Shown here: piece after piece, positions 53,665 through 62,674 of the stretch | Position numbering within the stretch: position 1 is the stretch's first letter | Layout: each line of letters begins with the position of its first letter | Source: Acetobacter sp. | GTDB lineage: Bacteria; Pseudomonadota; Alphaproteobacteria; Acetobacterales; Acetobacteraceae | Direction: 5' to 3' | Length of the DNA stretch: 64,000 nucleotides | Assembly (NCBI RefSeq): GCF_022483985.1 | Contig: NZ_JAKVME010000001.1 | Span: 1,674,001 to 1,738,000 of the forward strand | Notes under the pieces: generated by a model | Seen by the model: only the letters and a program-made list of their open reading frames with translations | Databases searched by the model: none | Told to the model about the DNA's origin: nothing | Program-made: the position numbers and the translations under genes

Positions 53665-54188
53665 ACAATGTCTTCACCCGCGTCAGCGCACTGAATCAAG
53701 ATGATTTCACGACGCTGTTCGGCGCGCTCTACGAACATTCGCCGTGGATCGCACAGGAAGCGTGGCTGGCGCGGCCTTTTCAGAACGAGGACGCACTGCT
53801 CGCGGCTTTCCGTAAGGTGGTGGCGATAGCGCCGTCCGCCGCTCAGATGGCGCTGATCCGCGAGCATCCCGAGCTGGCGCGCAAGGTCGGGGTTGATGAC
53901 ACGCTGACCACGGCTTCGCAGAACGAGCAGGCTTCCGCCGGTCTTGATCGACTGACACCAGCCGAGCACGCCCGCTTCACGGCGAGCAATGAGGCCTATC
54001 GGGCAAAGTTCGACATGCCGTTCATCATCTGTGTCCGGCTCAGTGAGAAAGACCATATTCTCAATGAGATGGAACGCCGTACACGCAACACCGCCGATGA
54101 GGAACGCCGGACCGCGCTGGCGGAAATCGACAGGATCGCCGCCATACGCTGCCGTGACGTTCTGAAGGCGCTGGAGACGCACGCATGA
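53661..54188 (+). CDS. uraD: OHCU decarboxylase
   Basis: Decarboxylates 2-oxo-4-hydroxy-4-carboxy-5-ureidoimidazoline to S-allantoin. The 175-residue helical protein has LFGALYEHSPWIAQEAW, the family IREHPELARK with the catalytic His, and FDMPFIICVRL near the C-terminus. It lies between puuE and the HIU hydrolase gene with four-base overlaps on each side. Confidence 0.93.
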   Translation: MNNVFTRVSALNQDDFTTLFGALYEHSPWIAQEAWLARPFQNEDALLAAFRKVVAIAPSAAQMALIREHPELARKVGVDDTLTTASQNEQASAGLDRLTPAEHARFTASNEAYRAKFDMPFIICVRLSEKDHILNEMERRTRNTADEERRTALAEIDRIAAIRCRDVLKALETHA

Positions 54189-54538
54189 GCAGTCTTTCAA
54201 CCCATGTTCTGAATCAGGTCAGCGGACGGCCCGCAGTCGGCATGTCGGTCACGCTCTGGCGGGGGGACACCGTGCTGTTCGCGGGCGTCACCAACGAGGA
54301 CGGACGTTGCCCCGAACTGAAATCGCTTGGGGAACTGGAGCCCGGAGCCTACCGGCTGGAGTTTGCGGTCGCTCCCTATTTCCGCCGGGAAGGTATCGCC
54401 CTGAGCGACCCGCCGTTCCTCGATACCGTGCCGATCGCCTTCGGGATCGCCGCCCCTGCGGATGGCGGAACGGGCAGCCATTACCACGTGCCGCTTCTGG
54501 TCGCCCCATTTGCCTATTCAACCTACAGAGGCAGTTGA
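54185..54538 (+). CDS. uraH: 5-Hydroxyisourate hydrolase (transthyretin-like)
   Basis: Hydrolyses 5-hydroxyisourate to OHCU. The 117-residue transthyretin-like protein has LSTHVLNQVSGRPAVGMSVT with the catalytic His at the start, HYHVPLLVAPFAYST and the C-terminal tetrapeptide YRGS, the family hallmark. Last gene of the purine operon. It is cytoplasmic, having no signal peptide. Confidence 0.96.
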   Translation: MSSLSTHVLNQVSGRPAVGMSVTLWRGDTVLFAGVTNEDGRCPELKSLGELEPGAYRLEFAVAPYFRREGIALSDPPFLDTVPIAFGIAAPADGGTGSHYHVPLLVAPFAYSTYRGS

Positions 54539-54748
54539 GTCTTTCCCCGAGGCGCTCAGGATTCGGTCTGCGACAGCGACACGGAATGCACCGTCGGACA
54601 GGTCGGGCCGTTTTCATGACGGACTTCCGGCTGCATGACAGCCTCCATCATGGTCTTGGCGTTTCCGACCAAATTACGCGATGATGCAAAGTCCGACGTC
54701 CTGACGTAAAGGGACGCCAGAAATGTCTTCCGGAGCGTTTGTCTGACA
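54539..54748. other. Intergenic region after the purine operon
   Basis: 210 bp without a convincing gene. A minus-strand open frame of 94 codons (54556-54840) crosses into the next gene and looks spurious. No terminator hairpin was recognised. Confidence 0.4.
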
Positions 54749-55531
54749 ATGTCTCTTGCCATTCCCGACTGGATGCCACTCTGGGCGCAGGTTCTGCTGC
54801 TCGGTCTTGGAATCGTTGTCATCATAGCGTTTCTGCTCATGCCTTTCGCCGTTTACGGTGTGAAAGGGCGGCTGTCTGAAATCGCATTGCAGCTTGAGGA
54901 TGCGAGAGCCGATCTCCGCGTCCTGACCATGCGTGTCGGCGCGCTCACTCCGGAACAGACGGCAACCCGCAGGAAACCCGAGCCATCGGCGCCACAGGAA
55001 GAGTGGCTTCCTCCCGTTGCAGTGGCACCATCGGCTCCAGAATTTCAGCCGACATCCGCGCCACGCGCCCGCGCGACCGGAATGGCCCCCTCACCGCTTC
55101 TGCCGCCTGAGATCGTGCAGCCTGTTCCGGAGACCGCACCGCGCGCTCCAGTCACACCTGCGAATGAGCTTTCCGACGACGTGCCTCCGGCGCCGACGGA
55201 AATTTCCTTTTCCATGCAGCGGGAACGGACACCCCCTTCTTTCGGCCAGACGGCTCCCGTGCGTGCCTCCGACGCCTACGAACCCGGTCCGCCACGTCCG
55301 CCGGAACTCCGTGCGACCCGTGTGGAACGGGAGATTCCCGGCGCTCCACCAGCGGAACGGTCGGCAGGACGGATGCCCTGGCACAATGCCGCCCAACCCG
55401 AAGAGCCCATCTTTTCACGACAGTCTCCGCCGCCACGGACTGGCGACAGACCTCCGGCTGACGGTCGCACGGAGCCTGTTTTACGCTGGCCATCACGCCC
55501 GTCGGAACAGCCGCCTCATAGCGACAGATGA
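54749..55531 (+). CDS. Single-span membrane protein with long proline-rich tail
   Basis: Unknown, 260 residues. One N-terminal helix (LWAQVLLLGLGIVVIIAFLL) is followed by a short coiled region (LSEIALQLEDARADLRVLT) and about 190 residues rich in Pro, Ala, Glu and Arg, presumably disordered and cytoplasmic. It heads a plus-strand run ending in two P-loop proteins and a flippase. A scaffold role is conceivable, but nothing in the sequence proves it. Confidence 0.65.
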   Translation: MSLAIPDWMPLWAQVLLLGLGIVVIIAFLLMPFAVYGVKGRLSEIALQLEDARADLRVLTMRVGALTPEQTATRRKPEPSAPQEEWLPPVAVAPSAPEFQPTSAPRARATGMAPSPLLPPEIVQPVPETAPRAPVTPANELSDDVPPAPTEISFSMQRERTPPSFGQTAPVRASDAYEPGPPRPPELRATRVEREIPGAPPAERSAGRMPWHNAAQPEEPIFSRQSPPPRTGDRPPADGRTEPVLRWPSRPSEQPPHSDR

Positions 55532-55571
55532 CCCCGGATGTTTTTCTGTTACATCCTCATGTGTATAATTG

Positions 55572-56342
55572 ATGACAGACCGCGCCGCTCATCCTGAGCC
55601 GCATCAGAGGACATACTGCTGCCTTATGGCTATCTCAGGCCCCATCATCGCTGTCGTCGGTTCGGACGGCAGCGGGAAATCGACCGTCGGCACGGAATTG
55701 CTGGCATGGATGCGCGAGACGCAGCCGACCGCTCTCTGCCACCTTGGAAAACAGAGCGGAGAGCTGGGCCGGGCGATTGCCCGCCTGCCGTTCGTGGGCA
55801 GGAAAGCGGACAGGAGAATCGTCAGGGTCACCAGCAGCGCCCGCCAGAATCGCAGGATCGGCTTTGTCCCGGCGGTGGTCATGTTCGCGCTTTCCATGCG
55901 CCGCGTCATCCGTTTCCGCCGTATGCTCAGGCTGCACCGACAGGGCGTCTGCATCCTGACGGATCGCTACCCGCAGGTCGCCGTGCCGGGACCGATGGAC
56001 GGACCAAGCCTGACCTTTTCTGCGCGCAACAGTGCCGTCGTGCAGTTCCTGACGATGCAGGAACGCGGCCTCTACGACTGGATGGCCAGTATCGTGCCTG
56101 ATCTGGTGATCCGCCTGAACGTCGATATTGAGACCGCCATCGCCCGCAAACCCGACCACCGCCAGACATCGCTTGAACGCAAGATCGCCGATGTTCCCCG
56201 ACTGAGTTTCAACGGTGCGCCCATTCTGGATCTGGATGCAACAGAACCTCTGGCTGTAGTGCTGGAAAAAGCCAAAAACGGCATCAGGGAAGCTCTCATT
56301 CGTCATCAGGCGCATGTCAGCGATGGACAGACAACATGTTGA
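55572..56342 (+). CDS. P-loop kinase-like protein, first of a tandem pair
   Basis: Thymidylate-kinase-like P-loop protein: Walker A AVVGSDGSGKST about 20 residues into the recognisable domain, then GVCILTDRYPQ (DRY/Asp-Arg motif of the dTMP-kinase type) and a C-terminal KPDH-containing helix (AIARKPDHRQTS). A basic region VTSSARQNRRIG lies between them. The true start may be 55626 (MAISGPIIAVVG); 55572 has no clear ribosome site. It overlaps the second paralogue by seven bases. Substrate unknown; standard dTMP kinases are about 210 residues and differ in LID sequence. Confidence 0.75.
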   Translation: MTDRAAHPEPHQRTYCCLMAISGPIIAVVGSDGSGKSTVGTELLAWMRETQPTALCHLGKQSGELGRAIARLPFVGRKADRRIVRVTSSARQNRRIGFVPAVVMFALSMRRVIRFRRMLRLHRQGVCILTDRYPQVAVPGPMDGPSLTFSARNSAVVQFLTMQERGLYDWMASIVPDLVIRLNVDIETAIARKPDHRQTSLERKIADVPRLSFNGAPILDLDATEPLAVVLEKAKNGIREALIRHQAHVSDGQTTC

Positions 56343-57094
56343 GTCAGACCGACAGGGTCTCGCAGCACTACGCCGTCTCACCATCAGCCGACACCTCCCG
56401 GCAGCAGTTGCTCGCCCCACTCGTGGCGCTGATCGGCTGTGATGGTGCGGGTAAAACCGCCATTTCCAATGAACTCGCGGCACAGCTCAACCAGACCCGT
56501 CCGACGCAGACCTTCTATCTTGGTCTGGGTTCCGGTGATCTCGGGCGCAGGATCGGGGCCATTCCGCTGATCGGGCCGGCTCTGGAAAAACTGCTGACTG
56601 GCAAGGCCACAAAAGCCCGTTCCAAAGGCGAGAAGATTCCCGGTCTGGTGACCGCTCTTGTCGTGTACGGGTTCTCGCTGCTCCGCTACCGTCGTTTTCT
56701 GAAGATGCAGAACGCCCGCCGACACGGCATCGCCGTCATCACGGATCGTTATCCCCAGACCGAGATTCCTGCGTTCTATGACGGTCCCGGCCTGTCCGCT
56801 GCCCGTCCCGGCAACCGCCTTGTCGCGGCGCTCGCCCGCAGCGAGTTCCGGCTCTATGAGAAAATGGCCGCCGTCAGACCGAATCTGGTGATCAAGCTGG
56901 ACGTCGATCCGCAGACCGCTCTCAGCCGGAAACCGGACCATGATCTGGCGACGCTTACCGCAAAAGTGGCCGCCACCCAGAAGCTGACCTTTGGTGGCGC
57001 ACCGACCGTGACGATTGACGCCCGCCCCTCCTACGGTCAGGTCAGGGAAGAGGTGACGCGGCTGTGCCGTCCCCTTGTTCTCGGAACTTCCTGA
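56336..57094 (+). CDS. P-loop kinase-like protein, second of a tandem pair
   Basis: Paralogue of the preceding gene, 252 residues. It has Walker A VALIGCDGAGKTAI, then GIAVITDRYPQTEIPAF and ALSRKPDHDLATL, the same layout as VGSDGSGKST, LTDRYPQVAVPG and AIARKPDHRQTS in the first copy. Both contain a hydrophobic segment near GLVTALVVYGFSLLRYRRFL. It lies 135 bp before a flippase gene, so a role in preparing or regulating a surface glycan is plausible but unproven. Confidence 0.75.
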   Translation: MLSQTDRVSQHYAVSPSADTSRQQLLAPLVALIGCDGAGKTAISNELAAQLNQTRPTQTFYLGLGSGDLGRRIGAIPLIGPALEKLLTGKATKARSKGEKIPGLVTALVVYGFSLLRYRRFLKMQNARRHGIAVITDRYPQTEIPAFYDGPGLSAARPGNRLVAALARSEFRLYEKMAAVRPNLVIKLDVDPQTALSRKPDHDLATLTAKVAATQKLTFGGAPTVTIDARPSYGQVREEVTRLCRPLVLGTS

Positions 57095-57229
57095 TCGGCC
57101 AGGTAGCGCGCAGAGCTTTTCCAGCCAGCGTTTCCTGTTGCATCCGCGCCCCTCACCCGCCATGAAGCACGGCGATACCGGGCTTACAGCGCACCCGGTT
57201 CAGGATGAAGCAGGACATCGTTCGGATCA

Positions 57230-58609
57230 TTGGCTGTGAAAAACTGGTTTAATGACGGAATACTCAGATCCGTCGTCAAGAAAGCAGGGCAACTTGCTTC
57301 CACCAAACTGCTTGGCGGTATCGTCGGACTTCTGGGACTGGTCTGCACGGGACGTGGGCTGAGCGCCGATCTGTTCGGCACCGTCATGCTCATTCACGCC
57401 TATGCGCTGGGAGCCTCAGCCCTAACGAAATCCCAGAGCTGGCAGATGATCATCCGTTATGGCGCGCCGGCCCTGACCCGTGGCGACACCTTGCCCGCAC
57501 GCCTCGCCATCCGGTTCGCCTGCGCGATTGACGCCGTCGCAGGAGTGATCGGCATGATCGGCGCCATGCTGGCCCTATTCTTTTTCGGCACGAAATTCGG
57601 TGTGCGGCAGGAACATATCCCGCTCGCCATCGCCTACTGTACGCTGATCCCAACCATGTCCTGTGCGACACCGGCGGGAGCGTTACGCCTGCTGGACCGC
57701 TTCGACCTTCTGAGCATCCAGCAGATCGCCACGCCGCTGATGCGTTCTCTGGGGGCCGCAACCGCGTGGATTCTCGGTCTGGGTATGCCCGCCTATCTGC
57801 TGTCGTGGTATATCGCGGATATTGCCGGTGATCTCGTCCTGTGGGGCATGGCTTTCGTCGTGCTTGACCGCCACAGAATGCTCGATGCCCTGCGTCCGAG
57901 TCTTTTCGCCGCTCCACGCAGGCTGCCGAAAGTCTGGAGCTTCATCTGGACGACCAATCTCAACACCACTCTGGCCGTGGGCAAGGAACCCATCAGCAAC
58001 GTCATCGTCGGAGGCATGCTGGGACCGGCGGCCGTAGGTGTCTACAAGATCGCTACCTCGGTGATCAATTCCGCGACCAAACCTGCGACGCTGATGGAAA
58101 AAGGGTTTTATCCGGAGATCATGCGGCTTGACCCGCACAGCACGCGCCCGTGGAAACTGGCGCTGAAAACCGGATTTCTGGCCGGGTGCATCGGGCTCGC
58201 CGTAGCTCTGGCGATCATGCTGCTCGGCCACCCGGTCGTTTCGCTCTTCGGCAAAAAATACCGGGAGTCAGCCAGCCTTCTCATCATGATGGCCCCCGCG
58301 CTGATCATCACGCTGAGCGCCTTCCCGATGGAATCCCTGCTTTATATGGCGGGCCGCCCAAAAGCGCTGTTTTACTCGCATATCGTCGGCACGGGCGCCT
58401 ATATTGCGGCATTGGTCTATATGACCCGGCATTTCGGATTATACGGCGCAGGCGCAGCCTTTATCGTGGGACCGCTGCTGCTGTCGCTCTGCTCACTGAT
58501 CCCGACCGTCTATTGCTTTTTCAATCGCCGCTCGATCATCCCGCCGACCCCTATCCAGATCACTGCCGACGAAGTCGGGATGGAAGAAGCAGCGCTCGCA
58601 GAAGGCTGA
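57230..58609 (+). CDS. Lipopolysaccharide/exopolysaccharide flippase (MOP family)
   Basis: Inner-membrane flippase of about 459 residues with 12 or more helices and no soluble domain. Segments GRGLSADLFGTVMLIHAYAL, LGPAAVGVYKIATSVINSAT and HFGLYGAGAAFIVGPLLLS are typical of the O-antigen/polysaccharide branch. The start is a TTG at 57230 or the GTG at 57236; neither has a strong ribosome site. It is the second flippase gene in the window and differs clearly from the one at 2987-4522. Confidence 0.78.
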   Translation: MAVKNWFNDGILRSVVKKAGQLASTKLLGGIVGLLGLVCTGRGLSADLFGTVMLIHAYALGASALTKSQSWQMIIRYGAPALTRGDTLPARLAIRFACAIDAVAGVIGMIGAMLALFFFGTKFGVRQEHIPLAIAYCTLIPTMSCATPAGALRLLDRFDLLSIQQIATPLMRSLGAATAWILGLGMPAYLLSWYIADIAGDLVLWGMAFVVLDRHRMLDALRPSLFAAPRRLPKVWSFIWTTNLNTTLAVGKEPISNVIVGGMLGPAAVGVYKIATSVINSATKPATLMEKGFYPEIMRLDPHSTRPWKLALKTGFLAGCIGLAVALAIMLLGHPVVSLFGKKYRESASLLIMMAPALIITLSAFPMESLLYMAGRPKALFYSHIVGTGAYIAALVYMTRHFGLYGAGAAFIVGPLLLSLCSLIPTVYCFFNRRSIIPPTPIQITADEVGMEEAALAEG

Positions 58610-58736
58610 GGGACCATTCCCCGGCGTTTCACCAGTTTTTCTTGAATACCACGGAGCTTCTGGTAATTTTTTTCAAGAACTGTAGAGACTCTGCTCTTTT
58701 CTTCCAGAAAAGAAGAAATCAACATCTCCGCGCATG

Positions 58737-59084
58737 CTACGGACGAAGCAACATCTGCCTGAGATTTTCAAAGCGAGCGTGATTCAGTGGATGCGGCATT
58801 TCCAGCGCGCGACGCTCCAGTTGCCAGACCCGTTCAAACCCCAGAACCAGTTGCTCCAGCAACCTGCGCCCTGATGCTCCCTGATGCTCATTGCGTCCGA
58901 CCATGACACGCTCCGCCAAGACAAGAAGTCCTCTCGCGACATCAAGTTCGCCATAATCACAGGCAAAATGGGCATCAGCCAGCAGACGGCGCGTAAGGGT
59001 ACGTCCGTTGCGGCTTGTTCTTGCTCTTTCATCTGTAACTGATCCGGTCTCCGCCAGATCGTCACATCTGCGTCCGTAATCCAT
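58737..59084 (-). CDS. Hypothetical small protein downstream of nrdB
   Basis: 115 residues, mostly helical, with TLTRRLLADAHFACDYGELD, LLVLAERVM and LLEQLVLGFERVWQLERRAL. This composition resembles a real alphaproteobacterial protein more than a shadow frame, and it fills a gap on the same strand as nrdB. The family is unknown to me and the ribosome site is weak. Confidence 0.5.
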   Translation of the reverse strand: MDYGRRCDDLAETGSVTDERARTSRNGRTLTRRLLADAHFACDYGELDVARGLLVLAERVMVGRNEHQGASGRRLLEQLVLGFERVWQLERRALEMPHPLNHARFENLRQMLLRP

Positions 59085-59245
59085 TATTCAATGCTGCCCG
59101 CATTGCTTGAGTGTCTGCGGGAAGACATCCGACGTAGACACCAAAGGAGTGTCCGGTAAAAGCTTTTCCGAGAACACAGTCTTTTTGAAAAGGCAGCAAG
59201 CAGACCCTTGACCGCCTTTATCCACAGGTTCTTACGGAACGGTCT

Positions 59246-60250
59246 TCAACCAAAAACCTCATTTTCAAACGCTTCTTCCCATGTCCCGGCCGTCGAAGCC
59301 CGGCTGTATTCCGTCGCCCGGTTTTCAAAGAAGTTCGTGTGTTCGACAGCATTAAGCATGTCATCCACCCAGGGCAGCGGATTGCGGTCAAGCCCACCAT
59401 AAACGGGATCAAGACCAATCTGACCCAGACGACGATCCGCGATAAAGCGGATATATGCCTTGACCTGATCAGCATCCAGACCCTCCACGGGACCGGCCTC
59501 AAACGCCAGATCGATGAACGCGTCTTCGTGCTCGACAATGGTCTCGCAGATTTCGGTAATTTCGCTCTTGAGCCGGTCTGTCCATATCTCCGGGTTTTCA
59601 TGGATGAAGGTCCGGAACAGACGCGCGACAGACAGACAGTGCAGCGTTTCGTCCCTGACCGACCAGCTCACAATCTGTCCCATGCCCTTGAGCTTGTTGA
59701 AGCGCGGGAAGTTCAGCAGAATGGCGAACGAGGCGAAAAGCTGAAGACCTTCGGTAAAAGCGCCGAAAGCTGCAAGTGTTTTTGCGATTTCATGCTTACT
59801 GTCGACCGAGAAGGTCTGCATGTAATCGTATTTGTCCTTCATCTCCTTGTATTTCAGGAACATGGAATACTCGCTTTCGGGCATTCCAATGGTGTCAAGG
59901 AGATGGCTGTAGGCAGCGATGTGGATCGTCTCGATATTGGAGAACGCCGACAGCATCATGAGCACTTCAGTCGGTTTGAAAACCTGACTGTATTTCTTCA
60001 TGTAGCAGTTGTTCACTTCCACGTCGGACTGCGTGAAGAAGCGGAAAATCTGCGTGACCAGATGGCGCTCGCCATCATTGAGAACGCGATGCCAGTCCTT
60101 CACGTCGTCGGCCAGCGGCACTTCTTCCGGCAGCCAGTGGACACGCTGTTGTGTGAGCCATGCGTCATAGGCCCACGGATAGCGGAATGGCTTGTAGACT
60201 GGGTTGGCGGTCAGAAGGTCGAACTTCTCATGGTCCTGCATCGTCATCAC
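59246..60250 (-). CDS. nrdB: Ribonucleoside-diphosphate reductase, beta subunit (class Ia)
   Basis: Holds the di-iron tyrosyl radical that starts nucleotide reduction. 334 residues, with FFTQSDVEVNNCYMK, IHIAAYSHLLDTIG (radical Tyr near the iron site), FASFAILLNFPRFNKLKGMG and SWSVRDETLHCLSV. The C-terminus AFENEVFG is the peptide that docks on NrdA. It lies downstream of nrdA with a 199-bp gap that holds no obvious gene; its own promoter there is possible. Confidence 0.96.
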   Translation of the reverse strand: MMTMQDHEKFDLLTANPVYKPFRYPWAYDAWLTQQRVHWLPEEVPLADDVKDWHRVLNDGERHLVTQIFRFFTQSDVEVNNCYMKKYSQVFKPTEVLMMLSAFSNIETIHIAAYSHLLDTIGMPESEYSMFLKYKEMKDKYDYMQTFSVDSKHEIAKTLAAFGAFTEGLQLFASFAILLNFPRFNKLKGMGQIVSWSVRDETLHCLSVARLFRTFIHENPEIWTDRLKSEITEICETIVEHEDAFIDLAFEAGPVEGLDADQVKAYIRFIADRRLGQIGLDPVYGGLDRNPLPWVDDMLNAVEHTNFFENRATEYSRASTAGTWEEAFENEVFG

Positions 60251-60449
60251 GGCACCTGCTGTCGGAAAGAAAGGGCGCGGAAAGCGCTACGGCGTTGCCT
60301 GAACTGATAACGCCGCAGATTGCGGATTTCCAGAATATAAAAACCGAAATCACCTTGTTTTATCGAATAATTTTTACATAGACCCTACACACGGAAAGAA
60401 TAGGGACAGCAAAGGTCCATACCCGTTCAGAAGAGCCTATGCGCCTGCC

Positions 60450-62366
60450 TTACTGGCAGGAAAGGCATTCCTCATAGTTGCTGCTCCCCGCACCGGTCTC
60501 CGCCTGAGGCTTCAGATCCATCTCATGCTTCTGTGAGACGTTGCTCACCGTGTCAGCGCGCTGGATGGAAAGGGAACGGCAGTAGTAAAGCGATTTGACG
60601 CCCTTCTTCCACGCCTGAAAGTGGATCTGGTGCAGGTCGCGCTTATGAACATTCGCAGGCAGGAACAGATTGACCGACTGCGCCTGACAGATGAACGGCG
60701 CACGATCGGCCGCATGTTCGACAACCCAGCGCTGATCAAGTTCGAAGGCGGTCTTGTAGACGTCCTTCTCATCCTGCGTGAGAAAATCGAGATGCTGCAC
60801 GCTCCCCTGATTCAGGGTGATGGACGACCAGACATCATCCGTATCCTGCTCTTTCTCAACCAGCAGCTTTTTCAGATGCCGGTTGCGGACGGAAAACGAT
60901 CCGGACAGCGTCTTCTGCAGGAAGACGTTCGCCGTGATGGGCTCGATCCCCGGGCTGGCGTTGCCAGCAATGATGGAGATCGACGCCGTCGGAGCGATGG
61001 CCAGTTTATTGGAAAACCGCTCTTCGAAGCCATATTCAGCCGCGTCCGGGCAGGGGCCACGGGTTTTGGCCAGTGATCTGGACGCTGCGTCCGCCTGTTC
61101 GCGAATCTGCTTGAAAATCTTGCGATTCCAGACTTTCGCGATGACGCTCTCGAACGGAACCTTCCGCGCCTGCAGAAAGGAGTGGAAACCCATCACGCCG
61201 AGACCGACCGAGCGCTCACGCATCGCCGCATAGGCGGCGCGATGCATTTCCTTCGGCGCACGGTCAATGAAATCCTGCAACACGTTATCCAGAAACAGCA
61301 TCACGTCTTCGATGAACTGCGGATTATCGTGCCAGTCATCCCACGTTTCGAGATTGAGCGAGGACAGGCAGCAGACAGCGGTCCGATCCTTGCCGTGATG
61401 ATCGATCCCCGTCGGCAGCGTGATTTCCGAACACAGATTGGAAGTCTTCACTTCCAGACCGGCCAGCTTCTGGTGCTCCGGGCGGGCGTTATTCACGTGG
61501 TCGGAATAGACGATGTAAGGCTCGCCCTGCTCCATGCGTGCGGTCAGGATACGAATCCAGAGCGACCGTGCCGACACCTTGCGAATGACCGTATGATCCT
61601 TCGGCGACAGGAGCGCCCACTGCTCATCAGCCTCAACGGCGCGCATGAACGCGTCGGTGACCAATATGCCGTGATGAAGGTTGAGAGCCTTACGATTCGG
61701 ATCGCCACCGGTCGGCCGACGAAGCTCGATAAATTCCTCAATCTCGGGATGCCATACCGGCAGATACACCGCAGCGGAACCGCGACGCAGCGACCCCTGT
61801 GAGATCGCCAGCGTCAGACTGTCCATCACACGGATGAATGGAATGACACCAGATGTCTTGCCGTTACGACCGACATTCTCACCGATGGAACGCAGATTTC
61901 CCCAGTAGGAGCCGATGCCACCACCTTTCGACGCCAGCCAGACATTCTCGTTCCAGAGACCGACAATGCCATCAAGGCTGTCGGAGGCCTCGTTCAGGAA
62001 GCAGGAGATCGGCAGTCCCCGGTTCGTGCCGCCATTCGACAGAACCGGCGTTGCCGGCATGAACCAGTGGCGGGAAATATAGTCATAGAGACGCTGCGCG
62101 TGAGCGGCGTCCGCGCCATAATAGGAGGCGACGCGCGCGAAGAGATCCTGATATCCCTCATCCGGCAGAAGATAGCGGTTATCAAGCGTGGCGCGACCGA
62201 AGTCGGTCAGAAGGGCATCCCGGGAGCGATCGACGCGGACAGGATGATGTCCTTCGAGTTGCACGATATCATCCAGCATATCGGGCTCGAAGAGGGAACC
62301 TTCATCCTCGGAATGGCTGGCGGGGGCACCGGAGAGGGTATCAGACATGTCTGTAGTCAAGCTCAC
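60450..62366 (-). CDS. nrdA: Ribonucleoside-diphosphate reductase, alpha subunit (class Ia)
   Basis: Catalytic subunit of 638 residues. Visible are PISCFLNEAS with the first substrate-reducing Cys, LASKGGGIGSYWGNLRSIG, TSNLCSEITLP, TAVCCLSSLNL and the C-terminal redox pair EECLSCQ. The N-terminal region lacks the ATP-cone, so overall activity control by dATP through that domain is not expected. A pair of NrdR boxes lies upstream. Confidence 0.96.
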   Translation of the reverse strand: MSLTTDMSDTLSGAPASHSEDEGSLFEPDMLDDIVQLEGHHPVRVDRSRDALLTDFGRATLDNRYLLPDEGYQDLFARVASYYGADAAHAQRLYDYISRHWFMPATPVLSNGGTNRGLPISCFLNEASDSLDGIVGLWNENVWLASKGGGIGSYWGNLRSIGENVGRNGKTSGVIPFIRVMDSLTLAISQGSLRRGSAAVYLPVWHPEIEEFIELRRPTGGDPNRKALNLHHGILVTDAFMRAVEADEQWALLSPKDHTVIRKVSARSLWIRILTARMEQGEPYIVYSDHVNNARPEHQKLAGLEVKTSNLCSEITLPTGIDHHGKDRTAVCCLSSLNLETWDDWHDNPQFIEDVMLFLDNVLQDFIDRAPKEMHRAAYAAMRERSVGLGVMGFHSFLQARKVPFESVIAKVWNRKIFKQIREQADAASRSLAKTRGPCPDAAEYGFEERFSNKLAIAPTASISIIAGNASPGIEPITANVFLQKTLSGSFSVRNRHLKKLLVEKEQDTDDVWSSITLNQGSVQHLDFLTQDEKDVYKTAFELDQRWVVEHAADRAPFICQAQSVNLFLPANVHKRDLHQIHFQAWKKGVKSLYYCRSLSIQRADTVSNVSQKHEMDLKPQAETGAGSSNYEECLSCQ

Positions 62367-62438
62367 TCAGGTTGCTCCGTGCACTCAGGCAATTCAGGCA
62401 GAATCAAGGACACGGACGTTTAGTCCCGCGTTCCGGGG

Positions 62439-62454
62439 ACACAATATGCGGTGT
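62439..62454. promoter_or_regulatory. NrdR box 1 upstream of nrdA
   Basis: ACACAATATGCGGTGT closely follows the NrdR consensus (ACACWATATATWGTGT type) and sits 73 bp before the nrdA start. Confidence 0.7.
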
Positions 62455-62469
62455 GGCGTTTAACTGCTA

Positions 62470-62485
62470 GCACAAGATATAGGGC
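62470..62485. promoter_or_regulatory. NrdR box 2 upstream of nrdA
   Basis: GCACAAGATATAGGGC is a weaker NrdR-like box whose centre is 31 bp, about three helical turns, from box 1, the spacing expected for NrdR pairs. Confidence 0.65.
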
Positions 62486-62593
62486 AAAAGCACAAAAAAA
62501 GTGTTGACGTCTGAAAGGCGGCAGCCTTCTGCAAAACAGGACTCAGACGTCCGTTTCAACCCGCCCATGTTCCTTTTTTGTTCCCAAAATCCA

Positions 62594-62621
62594 CGTCATG
62601 CAAGCCCCTCCCTGCATGACG
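62594..62621 (-). terminator. Hairpin after the Gfo/Idh gene
   Basis: CGTCATGCA (62594-62602) pairs with TGCATGACG (62613-62621), loop of ten. On the minus strand TGGATTTTGGG follows, so a weak terminator for the gene ending at 62675. The rest of 62367-62674 holds the nrdA promoter and no gene. Confidence 0.5.
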
Positions 62622-62674
62622 CACCGCAACCCCGGTCAGCCCGACGATAATTGCCGGTATCGACTGCATTTCAT

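Noticed and set aside
54556..54840. 94-codon minus-strand frame after the purine operon
   Set aside because: Overlaps the start of the proline-rich membrane protein gene and has no motif.
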